The notes below the pieces were generated by a model. It was given only the letters and a program-made list of their open reading frames with translations. It ran no database searches and was not told where the DNA came from. This document shows, in pieces, positions 35,586 to 43,413 of a stretch of DNA of 64,000 nt; within the stretch, counting starts at the first letter, position 1; every line of letters starts with the position of its first letter. This stretch comes from Gammaproteobacteria bacterium (GTDB taxonomy: Bacteria > Pseudomonadota > Gammaproteobacteria > Ga0077554 > Ga007554), in assembly GCA_040183005.1 (NCBI GenBank), contig JAMPIW010000007.1, positions 682,001-746,000 of the forward strand, written 5' to 3'. The position numbers and the translations under genes were made by a program.

Positions 35586-35803
35586 ATGCGAGACGAGTCC
35601 CATAACAAAAAATCATTTGACGGCGCTGATAATCCTGAAAAAAGTGATTATAATCTACCCGGCATAGAACTCCGACATATAGTGCCGCAACCTGCCAGAA
35701 ATTCGACCTTGCAAAAAAATCTCAACCCGCTCGCTCGATTGACGCTTGGTTGACACTGCAAAAACGAAAAATCGTGGCTAGTATCGCAACTATTTGATTT
35801 TAT

Positions 35804-35890
35804 TGGTGCCCGGGACCGGACTCGAACCGGTACAGCCGCAAGGCCGAGGGATTTTAAGTCCCTTGCGTCTACCAATTTCGCCACCCGGGC
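35804..35890 (-). tRNA. tRNA-Leu (anticodon UAA)
   Basis: The minus strand reads GCCCGGGTGGCGAAATTGGT at the 5' end, has anticodon loop CTTAAAAT (anticodon TAA), a long variable arm typical of leucine tRNA, T arm GGTTCGAGTCC and encoded CCA. It is the third of a Gly-Cys-Leu set, the order found after uvrC-pgsA in enterobacteria (glyW-cysT-leuZ). Confidence 0.96.
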
Positions 35891-35950
35891 AAACAGTAAT
35901 AAAAGCGGTGAGGGATACGAATGAGTGCTGCGGGATACTGCCAATAAAAA

Positions 35951-36024
35951 TGGAGGCTGGGGTCGGAATCGAACCGGCGTCCACGGCTTTGCAGGCCGCT
36001 GCATAACCCCTCTGCCACCCAGCC
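35951..36024 (-). tRNA. tRNA-Cys (anticodon GCA)
   Basis: The minus strand reads GGCTGGGTGGCAGAGGGGTT, anticodon loop CCTGCAAAG with GCA, T arm GGTTCGATTCC and encoded CCA, with complementary acceptor GGCTGGG/CCCAGCC. Second of the three-tRNA cluster. Confidence 0.96.
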
Positions 36025-36073
36025 TGCGATTACTTTCCTCTTGGAGCGTGAGGATTATTCCTGAAAAAGAATT

Positions 36074-36148
36074 TGGAGCGGGAAACGAGATTCGAACTCG
36101 CGACCCCAACCTTGGCAAGGTTGTGCTCTACCACTGAGCTATTCCCGC
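36074..36148 (-). tRNA. tRNA-Gly (anticodon GCC)
   Basis: The minus strand reads GCGGGAATAGCTCAGTGGTA, anticodon loop CTTGCCAAG with GCC, T arm GAGTTCGAATCTC and encoded CCA. First of the cluster, 88 bp after the pgsA stop and probably transcribed with it. Confidence 0.96.
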
Positions 36149-36236
36149 TTGTTGTGTGGCGCTTGGAGGTTGCATATTATTAGGAAAAGGCGCTTTTCTG
36201 TCAAGCCGAATTTCTAATTAATTTTTATTATTATTT

Positions 36237-36800
36237 TCAATTACGACCGCTTCCGGACCTCAACGCAGGCCAAGCGGCGTGAATGTACACGATCATCGAC
36301 CAAAGCGTCAACCCTGCTGCCACGTAAAGGAGGATCAATCCTCCGAGTCTTACGGGCAAACCTGCGAACGGGGCCTGATACAGCAGCAGCAAGATAGCAA
36401 GCATTTGAGCCGTGGTTTTGAATTTCCCGATAGCAGATACCGCCACATGCGCACGCGCGCCGATTTCGGCCATCCACTCGCGCAGCGCGGAAACAGCTAT
36501 CTCACGGCAGACGATGACAGCAGCCGGGATAGCAAGCCATGGCGTAGGATCCGCTTGCACCAGCAGCACCAGCGCCATCGCCACCATGAGCTTGTCTGCC
36601 ACCGGGTCGAGAAAGGCGCCCAGCGCGGAGGTTTGGTTGAGCCTGCGCGCCAGATAACCGTCCAGCCAATCGGTGATGGCTGCGAGACCAAAAATAAGCG
36701 CGGTCCAGGCGCGCGCACTGTCGATGGGCAAATAGAAAATCACCAGGAACACTGGTATTAAAACAATGCGCAGCAAGGTGAGAAGGGTTGGGATGTTCAT
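36237..36800 (-). CDS. pgsA: CDP-diacylglycerol-glycerol-3-phosphate 3-phosphatidyltransferase
   Basis: 187 residues from MNIPTLLTLLRIVLIPVFLV. The CDP-alcohol transferase motif DGYLARRLNQTSALGAFLDP (D-G-x2-A-R-x8-G-x3-D) continues with VADKL, supplying the metal-binding aspartates. About five membrane helices. It makes phosphatidylglycerol phosphate, the precursor of phosphatidylglycerol and cardiolipin. One base separates its ATG from the uvrC stop, so the two are coupled. Three tRNA genes follow. Confidence 0.95.
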   Translation of the reverse strand: MNIPTLLTLLRIVLIPVFLVIFYLPIDSARAWTALIFGLAAITDWLDGYLARRLNQTSALGAFLDPVADKLMVAMALVLLVQADPTPWLAIPAAVIVCREIAVSALREWMAEIGARAHVAVSAIGKFKTTAQMLAILLLLYQAPFAGLPVRLGGLILLYVAAGLTLWSMIVYIHAAWPALRSGSGRN

Positions 36801-36801
36801 C

Positions 36802-38622
36802 TTAATTGTTATCGGCGTGAAAGGCGTCGTATATAAGCTGCGCGAGCTGCTTGCTGATTCCCTGCACATTGGCCAGATCTTCAACCCCTGCCCTCGCTAC
36901 ACCTTGCATCCCCCCAAATTGATTGAGCAATTGGCGGCGTCGCCGCGCCCCGATGCCAGGTATTTTCTCCAAAGGCGAGGTGTTGCGCGCTTTGGCGCGC
37001 CGCTGCCGGTGACCGGTGATAGCGAAGCGATGGGCTTCATCGCGGATCTGCTGGACAAGATGCAACGCAGGTGAATCAGGGGGCAGTATAATGGGCGTCT
37101 CGCTGCCGAACAAGAAAAGTGTTTCCAGGCCGGGTTTTCGTCCGGGGCCTTTGGCCACACCCACCAGGGTTACGCCGCTCACCTGCAACTCCTCCAGCGC
37201 CTGCGCTACTGCACTCACCTGACCTTTACCGCCGTCAATGAAGAGAATGTCGGGCAACTTGCCCTCCCCGGCCTTGATACGCGTGTAGCGGCGCGTCAAG
37301 GCCTGGTGCATTGCTGCATAATCGTCACCGGGGGTGATATTTTCGATATTGAAACGCCGGTAATCAGATTTGAGCGGGCCACTGCCATCAAACACTACGC
37401 AAGACGCCACAGGCAGCTCGCCCATGGTGTGGCTGATATCGAAGCACTCCAGGCGTTGTGGCAGGCTGTCCAGGTCCAGCGCCTCTTGCAGAGCCTCGTA
37501 GCGCTGCCGTATATCCGCCTTGCCTGCCGTATACTGGGCAAGGGCGTATTGGGCGTTGGTGGCGGCCATGGCAAGCCAGCGGGCACGTTCACCGCGCACA
37601 CGGTGCGTTATTGTAACCTTGCGCCCAGCCTGCTTCCCCAGTACATGCTCCAACAATGTTGCATCCTCCAAGTCATGGCTTATGAGGATCTCTGACGGCG
37701 TTTCCCTGTCGAGATAATACTGCGGCAAAAACGCGGCGAGGATTTCAGCAGCATCGGCATCACCGTTGTGGCGGGGAAAGAAAGTCTTATTACCCAGGCT
37801 CCGCCCGCCGCGAATATAGAATACCTGCACGCACCCCGCGCCGTTATGGACGGCACTGGCAACCACATCCAGATCACCCCCCTCCCCGCTCACATACTGT
37901 TTTTCTTGCACGCGGCGCAGGCTGACGATCTGGTCGCGCAGGTGGGCGGCACGCTCAAAGTCGAGATTGGTGGCGGCGGCCTCCATGCGTGCCGCCAGTT
38001 CGTTGATGACCTCATGATTCTTACCCTCCAGAAACATCACCGCATGACGCACATCCTGCTGATAGGTCTCCTTGTCCACCAGCCCTACGCACGGTCCAGT
38101 ACAGCGTTTAATCTGGTATTGCAGGCAAGGCCGCGAGCGGTTACGGTAAAAACTGTCCTCGCACTGACGCACCGGGAAGATTTTCTGCAACAGGTTAAGG
38201 CTATCACGCACCGCGCCCGCGCTGGGGTATGGGCCAAAAAAACGCCCTTTTTCACGTCTTGCCCCACGATAGAATCCCAGTCGTGGAAAATCCTCATGAT
38301 CGGAGAGGTATATATACGGATAGCTCTTGTCGTCGCGCAACAGGATGTTGTAGCGGGGTTTCAACTCCTTGATGAGATTATTCTCAAGAAGCAGTGCCTC
38401 GCCCTCGCTATGCGTGACGGTGACATCAATGCCCTGGATGTGCGCCACCAGCGCGCGTGTTTTGGGTGACAGCCCCGTCGCACGAAAGTAGCTGGCGACG
38501 CGGTTCTTGAGGTTGGCAGCCTTGCCAACGTAGATCACTTCCCCCTTGGCATCAAGCATGCGATACACGCCCGGCATGGTGGTCAGCGTCTTGAGAAAGG
38601 TAGTGGCGTCAAATGGAACCAT
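36802..38622 (-). CDS. uvrC: UvrABC excinuclease subunit C
   Basis: 606 residues from MVPFDATTFLKTLTTMPGVY. The GIY-YIG nuclease domain at the N-terminus (GVYRMLDAKGEVIYVGKAANLKNR) makes the 3' incision. UVR domain HEVINELAARMEAAATNLDFERAAHLRDQI is near 200-230. The RNase H-like 5' incision domain contains ECFDISHTMGELPVASCVVF and ILFIDGGKGQ. The tandem HhH end reads LEKIPGIGARRRRQLLNQFG. It cuts both sides of lesions marked by UvrAB. The ATG at 38622 is set by homology. Confidence 0.96.
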   Translation of the reverse strand: MVPFDATTFLKTLTTMPGVYRMLDAKGEVIYVGKAANLKNRVASYFRATGLSPKTRALVAHIQGIDVTVTHSEGEALLLENNLIKELKPRYNILLRDDKSYPYIYLSDHEDFPRLGFYRGARREKGRFFGPYPSAGAVRDSLNLLQKIFPVRQCEDSFYRNRSRPCLQYQIKRCTGPCVGLVDKETYQQDVRHAVMFLEGKNHEVINELAARMEAAATNLDFERAAHLRDQIVSLRRVQEKQYVSGEGGDLDVVASAVHNGAGCVQVFYIRGGRSLGNKTFFPRHNGDADAAEILAAFLPQYYLDRETPSEILISHDLEDATLLEHVLGKQAGRKVTITHRVRGERARWLAMAATNAQYALAQYTAGKADIRQRYEALQEALDLDSLPQRLECFDISHTMGELPVASCVVFDGSGPLKSDYRRFNIENITPGDDYAAMHQALTRRYTRIKAGEGKLPDILFIDGGKGQVSAVAQALEELQVSGVTLVGVAKGPGRKPGLETLFLFGSETPIILPPDSPALHLVQQIRDEAHRFAITGHRQRRAKARNTSPLEKIPGIGARRRRQLLNQFGGMQGVARAGVEDLANVQGISKQLAQLIYDAFHADNN

Positions 38623-38639
38623 TTGGGCGCTCAGCGAAC

Positions 38640-38660
38640 GTAGGGTGCGTTCCACGCACC
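38640..38660. repeat. GTAGGGTGCG palindromic repeat, single unit
   Basis: GTAGGGTGCGTTCCACGCAC followed by C contains GGTGCGT/ACGCACC arms. The same unit is at 55419, 56953/56989 and 61303/61333. It lies in the 58-bp space between uvrC and the glycosylase gene. Confidence 0.8.
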
Positions 38661-38680
38661 AAGAAATTCTAGTGCCCGGA

Positions 38681-39319
38681 TCAAGCGTTTATCCGTCGCC
38701 GCGCCAGCTCAAAGACAGCCCTGAACATGTCTTCTGTCAAGCGCCGCGTCTGGGTGTTGTAGCGGCTACAGTGGTAGGAATCGATCAGCCAGCGCTCATC
38801 AGGCAGGGTGTGCTGGTTGCCATGACCAAACGGATAGGCGCTTGCCTTCAGCTCCAACGCGCGCAACACTGCGGCATGGGCGATGGTACCCAGAGCCAGG
38901 ATCACAGCGCCTTTTTTTAGGCGCGCCATTTCGTTTTTCAGATAGGTGTTGCAGACCTTGATTTCAACGGGCAGTGGCTTGTTTTGTGGCGGAAGACACT
39001 TGACTGCATTGGTAATGCGACAGCCGTGCAGTTTCAGTCCGTCAGTACTGGATGTCGATGCAGGGCTGCTGCTAAAGCCAAATTCAAACAAGGTCTTATA
39101 AAGCAATATTCCAGCAAAGTCTCCGGTGAATGGCCGTCCGCTGGCATTCGCTCCGTGCATCCCCGGCGCCAGCCCGACGACCAGAAGATCGGGGTTGGGC
39201 GCGCCAAACGGCGCCACTGGCCGTGCATGGTAATCGGGATAGTCTGCGCGTACTTCGTCGAGGAAACCCGCCAGGCGGGGGCAGAGGCGGCAATCGGCAT
39301 CAAAGGACAGATCAGTCAT
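38681..39319 (-). CDS. uracil-DNA glycosylase superfamily protein, family 5 (UDGb)-like
   Basis: 212 residues from MTDLSFDADCRLCPRLAGFL. An Fe-S-type cysteine pair CRLC is at the N-terminus. Motif A is VVGLAPGMHGANASGRPFTGD, the family-5 form, and the C-terminal motif is DSYHCSRYNTQTRRLT, where family 5 usually has HPS. C-terminal helices follow. It should remove uracil or other deaminated bases from DNA. An alternative ATG at 39355 would add 12 residues. An insertion sequence sits 53 bp upstream of the chosen start and separates the gene from its ancestral promoter region. Confidence 0.85.
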   Translation of the reverse strand: MTDLSFDADCRLCPRLAGFLDEVRADYPDYHARPVAPFGAPNPDLLVVGLAPGMHGANASGRPFTGDFAGILLYKTLFEFGFSSSPASTSSTDGLKLHGCRITNAVKCLPPQNKPLPVEIKVCNTYLKNEMARLKKGAVILALGTIAHAAVLRALELKASAYPFGHGNQHTLPDERWLIDSYHCSRYNTQTRRLTEDMFRAVFELARRRINA

Positions 39320-39371
39320 GGGTAATATCGGGAGATGGTCTTGCCAGGTGGACATTCTTAATAGTGACGGT

Positions 39372-40692
39372 CAGAAGTGTCCGGTAATTTAATTGAATAG
39401 ATTCAATTGGTTATTGTCTTTCTGCATGCTCATTTGCGTCTCCGCATTTTTAAGTAATTGATCGAGTGGCGTTTTCTCGAAAAGAGTCAGGCTCAAAATC
39501 TGTAGGATTGTGTAAAGCGAAGCCTCGGTATTGAGCCGCTTTTTCACGATGGCGACCACGACGTAAACCGCGATGGCGATCCATATTTGCGTCTTGACTG
39601 CATTCTCGGTGGTGCCATAGAACCGCTTGATTCGAAGATGCTGTTTGATCCACTTGAAGAATAGCTCGACCTGCCAGCGGCAACGATAAAGCTGAGCGAT
39701 GGTCAGCGCAGGCAGGTCGAAGTTGTTGGTCAGAAAGACCAGAAACCTGTCGTGTTCGGCATCGTAGAACTTGATGCGTCGCAGGTGCTGCGGGTAATCC
39801 TTGCTGGCCTTGCGAGCAGTCAATGCAATGGTCTGGTCGCAGCGCAGTCCAGTGGACTTGTCCACGGTGCGAGAGTAGACGCGACGAAAGAGCAGATTGG
39901 ATTTGCCACGGATGACAAAGAACGCCTGTGCTTGATGCAGGGTGAACCAGCGAGCGAAGTCGGTGAAGCCACGATCCATGATGTAAAAGCTGCCGGCTTC
40001 GGGTATCAGGATATCGAGCACATTGACCTCGTGCATCTTGCCATCGCTGATGTGGATGAAGGTTGGAATGTTGCCGCGCAGGTCGAGCAGCGTATGCATC
40101 TTGACGGCAGCTTTGGTGGAGCGGAAGCGTGCCCACGGAAAGACGCTCAAGCACAGGTCGATGGTCGTGGTATCGAGTGCGTAGACCGTCTGTTCCAGTT
40201 CGACCGCAAAGCTGTCGCTGGCGTAAAGCTTTCTGGCGGTCTGGATTAAGCTCATCGCGAAATCCGCGTAGATGCGACAGTCGCGTTGCTCGTTGGCATC
40301 GGCCAGCGTGCTCTTGGCGATGTTGCCTCGTATGCCCAAGTGATAGAGCTTGGCTTGGTGGGCGCGCAGACAGGTTTCGATGTCGCGAAGGCTTTCGCGG
40401 TAAGTCAGCTGCGCGAACGCCATGCAGAGAAATTGATCGAGATGCGAAAAAGTCTTGGTGGGATATTTGGAAGGGTAGCGCTGCACGCAGCGACGGAATG
40501 TGTGAAGGGGCAAATGCTCCATGAGTTGTGCGAACACCAACTGGCCTGAATACATGACGGAAACTCCTGGGGGGAAAGCCCCAGTTTCCCAAAAAATTCA
40601 CGTTCAAGTCGGTGACACCCCTAAACACACACTTTCCTATTCAACATCATCATGTTATATAGCCGTCTTTGCGAAATTGCCGGACACTTCTG
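39372..40692 (-). mobile_element. IS4-family insertion sequence, copy 1 (1,321 bp)
   Basis: Terminal inverted repeats CAGAAGTGTCCGG (left) and CCGGACACTTCTG (right) bound one transposase gene. The direct repeat AGTGACGGT flanks the element at 39363-39371 and 40693-40701, a 9-bp target duplication that proves a simple insertion. A near-identical copy lies at 45748-47068. Confidence 0.95.
39389..40555 (-). CDS. IS4-family DDE transposase, copy 1
   Basis: A 388-residue transposase. The N-terminal DUF4372-like region (AQLMEHLPLHTFRRCVQRYP) precedes an RNase H-fold DDE core: the first Asp is in VYALDTTTIDLCLS, the second in SFYIMDRGFTDFARW, and the Glu is in the IS4 YREK-like box YRCRWQVELFFKWIKQHLRI. 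It is intact and carries all three catalytic residues. It differs from copy 2 by one residue (Cys here, Arg there, in NEQRDxRIYADF) and one further synonymous change. Confidence 0.95.
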   Translation of the reverse strand: MYSGQLVFAQLMEHLPLHTFRRCVQRYPSKYPTKTFSHLDQFLCMAFAQLTYRESLRDIETCLRAHQAKLYHLGIRGNIAKSTLADANEQRDCRIYADFAMSLIQTARKLYASDSFAVELEQTVYALDTTTIDLCLSVFPWARFRSTKAAVKMHTLLDLRGNIPTFIHISDGKMHEVNVLDILIPEAGSFYIMDRGFTDFARWFTLHQAQAFFVIRGKSNLLFRRVYSRTVDKSTGLRCDQTIALTARKASKDYPQHLRRIKFYDAEHDRFLVFLTNNFDLPALTIAQLYRCRWQVELFFKWIKQHLRIKRFYGTTENAVKTQIWIAIAVYVVVAIVKKRLNTEASLYTILQILSLTLFEKTPLDQLLKNAETQMSMQKDNNQLNLFN

Positions 40693-40786
40693 AGTGACGG
40701 TATAGGATAACATCAAACCGTGCTTGCCCGCCTGGTTCTGGCGGCAAAACCGGTGTCTGCCCCGCCAAGTCAATCAGGAGGACACC

Positions 40787-42082
40787 ATGGGTGCCCACAA
40801 AACAAGGATAGGCATGACCATCGCCCTGCTCTGCGCGCTGCCCGCGCTGGCACATGCCAAGGATATGTTCTTCAACGATGAATCCCATCGTCTGCCGGCA
40901 GACAGCTTCAACCCGCCATTAACCGACACGCTGGCGGTGCTGCTCACCGACCTGGACGGCGACAAGGACCTGGACATCTTCCTCGTCCAAGGCACATCGA
41001 GCCTCGACGGCCGGCAGAATCGCATCCTCATCAACGACGGGCGCGGCAACTTCAGCGACGAGACGACCACGCGCCTGCCGCAGGCGATGAACAACAGCGC
41101 CGGGGCCGACGCGGCAGACATCGACCGCGATGGCGACATTGATATCATCGTCGCAAACCTCGGACCCGAACAGCTGCTTCTCAACGATGGGCGCGGCCGT
41201 TTCACGGATGTGAGCGCCGCCCGCCTTCCCCCGCCGCTGACCAACGTGATGGAAGACATCAGCGCCGAAGCGCGCTTCTTCGATGTCGACCGTGATGGCG
41301 ATCTGGACATTTTGGTCGGCAACGAAAATCCCTTTTCTAGGAACCCCTTGGGCGGCGCTCAAAATCGCCTGTGGATTAATGACGGCCATGGTCGCTTCGC
41401 CGACGAGACGGCGGCACGCTTGCCGTCGATCACCGATCAAACGGCAGCCTTTGCATTTGGCGATATCGACGGTGACGGCGATGGCGACCTGGTAGTAGCT
41501 AATGCTGGTCAAGACCGTGTTCTGATCAACAATGGCCGAGGCGTCTTCACGGACGAAACTGCGGCACGATTCCCCGCATTGAGCGACGCTAGCCGTGACG
41601 CCAAGTTGGGCGATGTCGACGGTGACGGTAAACTCGATCTCTTCGTGGTCAACAGCCGCGCCCAACAAAACCGGCTCTATTTCAATAATGGCCGAGGCGT
41701 CTTCACCGATGTCACCAGCGCGCGCCTTCCCGTGCCTCTCGATACCAGCAATGGTCTCGCGCTGGCCGACCTCGATGGCGATGGGGATCTCGACGCCTAT
41801 ATCGCCAACTCCGGGCCATTCCTGCGCGACGCGCACGACTTTGCCGGTGAGCAGAACCGGCTCTACCTCAACAACGGCCACGGCCGCTTCCGCGACAAAA
41901 CCTTGAAATACTCCCCGCCCCTGGCCGACCCCAGCACGGGTGTGGCAGTCGGCGATATCAATGGCGACGGACTACCCGACATCCTCGTCACCAACTCCGG
42001 CGCCAACAATGGCGCGGAGCGGCTTTATATTCAGGTGAGAAAACGCGACAAGGTCAAAGCTCTAGACACTGACGAGGACTGA
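40787..42082 (+). CDS. secreted FG-GAP/VCBS repeat protein
   Basis: 431 residues from the ATG at 40787, with CAGGAGGA upstream. Signal peptide ends at ALPALAHA. The rest is about seven repeats, each with a calcium-binding loop (D-x-D-G-D-x-D-L/I-D, e.g. LDGDKDLDIF, DRDGDIDIIV, DGDGDGDLVV, DGDGKLDLFV, NGDGLPDILV), then a ..LLxNDGRGxFxD strand and a link ARLP. This predicts a seven-bladed propeller on the cell surface or in the periplasm. No catalytic domain is seen. It is GC-rich compared with neighbours and converges on sucC with 55 bp between stops. Confidence 0.85.
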   Translation: MGAHKTRIGMTIALLCALPALAHAKDMFFNDESHRLPADSFNPPLTDTLAVLLTDLDGDKDLDIFLVQGTSSLDGRQNRILINDGRGNFSDETTTRLPQAMNNSAGADAADIDRDGDIDIIVANLGPEQLLLNDGRGRFTDVSAARLPPPLTNVMEDISAEARFFDVDRDGDLDILVGNENPFSRNPLGGAQNRLWINDGHGRFADETAARLPSITDQTAAFAFGDIDGDGDGDLVVANAGQDRVLINNGRGVFTDETAARFPALSDASRDAKLGDVDGDGKLDLFVVNSRAQQNRLYFNNGRGVFTDVTSARLPVPLDTSNGLALADLDGDGDLDAYIANSGPFLRDAHDFAGEQNRLYLNNGHGRFRDKTLKYSPPLADPSTGVAVGDINGDGLPDILVTNSGANNGAERLYIQVRKRDKVKALDTDED

Positions 42083-42137
42083 CGTGGTCAAATAAGCAAG
42101 GCGGGCGGGGGCTTTGCGAAAACGGAGAGATTAACCG

Positions 42138-43298
42138 TCACGCAGCCGCAGCCACCGCCTTGCGTGCCGCATCATCCAGCCCTTCCGCCGCAATGATGTT
42201 CAACCCGCTGTTGCGCAGCATGTCACGACCCTGGATGGCGTTGGTGCCTTCCAGGCGCACCACCACTGGAATGCTGACGCCCACCTCCTGTACCGCCTTG
42301 ATAATACCCTCAGCGATCAGATCACAGCGTACGATACCGCCGAAGATGTTGACCAGCACGGCCTTGACCTTAGTGTCGGAGAGGATGAGCTTGAAGGCCT
42401 CGGCGACCTTGCCCGCCGTGGTGCCGCCGCCGACATCGAGAAAATTGGCGGGCTCTCCACCGTGCAGCTTAATCAGATCCATAGTAGCCATGGCGAGTCC
42501 GGCACCATTCACCATGCAGGCGATGTTGCCGTCCAGCGTGATGTAGTTAAGGCCAAAGCGCGCCGCGATAGTCTCTTTTTCGTCTTCCTGCGTGACATCA
42601 CGCAACGCCTCAAGCGCTGGTTGCCGGTAAAGCGCATTCTCGTCAACGTTAAATTTTGCGTCGATGGCAAGCAGGTCGCCTTCAGCCGTCACCACCAGCG
42701 GATTGATCTCCAGCAGGCTGGCATCCTTTTCCGTGAACAGGCGGTATAGTCCAAGCATGATGTGCGTGAGCTTGGCGATTTGCGTAACACCAAGCTCCAG
42801 GCCAAAGCCAACCTGGCGGCATTGGTAGGGTTGCAAACCCACTACCGGATCAATCACCACCCTCAACAGTTTTTCGGGATGCGTGGCGGCAACTTCTTCG
42901 ATGTCCATGCCGCCGGCGGTGGAGGCTATCACGATAATGCGCTCACGGGCACGATCTACGACCATGCTGAGATACAGCTCACGCGCGAGGTTGGCAAGTG
43001 GCTCGATCAGCACTGTGTTTACCGGCAACCCGGCGGGGCCGGTTTGCTGCGTCACCAGATGTGATCCCAGCAAGCGATTCGCCACCACCGCCAATTCGGC
43101 AAAACCATGGGCACGCTGCACCCCGCCCGCCTTGCCGCGCCCACCTGCGTGTACCTGGGCCTTGACCACCCAGCCCTCCCCGCCCAACTCGCGACCCGCC
43201 GCCACGGCCTCGTCGACGTTGCGCGTTACCCGGCCGTTGGGAATGGGAATGCCGTATTCGGCGAAGAGTTGTTTGGTCTGGTATTCGTGGAGGTTCAT
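42138..43298 (-). CDS. sucC: succinyl-CoA synthetase (ADP-forming) beta subunit, without adjacent alpha subunit
   Basis: 386 residues, normal length. The ATP-grasp domain starts [18 protein letters not shown], with [15 protein letters not shown]. The metal and nucleotide residues EINPLVV and [13 protein letters not shown] are present, as is the C-terminal CoA-ligase domain with [29 protein letters not shown] and [16 protein letters not shown]. It forms the TCA-cycle enzyme with SucD. Only 55 bp separate its stop from the convergent FG-GAP gene, so sucD is not in the usual next position. A related malate-CoA ligase role is less likely from length alone. Confidence 0.9.
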   Translation of the reverse strand: MNLHEYQTKQLFAEYGIPIPNGRVTRNVDEAVAAGRELGGEGWVVKAQVHAGGRGKAGGVQRAHGFAELAVVANRLLGSHLVTQQTGPAGLPVNTVLIEPLANLARELYLSMVVDRARERIIVIASTAGGMDIEEVAATHPEKLLRVVIDPVVGLQPYQCRQVGFGLELGVTQIAKLTHIMLGLYRLFTEKDASLLEINPLVVTAEGDLLAIDAKFNVDENALYRQPALEALRDVTQEDEKETIAARFGLNYITLDGNIACMVNGAGLAMATMDLIKLHGGEPANFLDVGGGTTAGKVAEAFKLILSDTKVKAVLVNIFGGIVRCDLIAEGIIKAVQEVGVSIPVVVRLEGTNAIQGRDMLRNSGLNIIAAEGLDDAARKAVAAAA

Positions 43299-43413
43299 TT
43301 TTGCCGCACCGATTGTCTTTTGATTCGAATGGGAAACAATAACAAACCGCGTCCATGAGGAGAAGTGTGCATGGTAAAATTATCTGCAATCAATGAGAAA
43401 CAAGGTGAAACGC

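Noticed and set aside
35646-35655. A promoter for a plus-strand gene at the palindromic GATTATAATC
   Set aside because: The following plus-strand DNA has no coding frame and runs antisense into the tRNA genes; at most it serves tssA on the minus strand.
23104-35803. An integrated island with a tRNA-Leu attachment duplicate
   Set aside because: No copy of the tRNA-Leu 3' end (such as TCCGGTCCCGGGCACCA) and no integrase could be found near the other border.
39450-40628. A 392-codon second frame on the minus strand of both insertion sequences, which could suggest an IS with two overlapping genes
   Set aside because: It is an Arg/Ser/His-rich out-of-phase reading of the same transposase, which is already complete with its DDE residues in the other frame.
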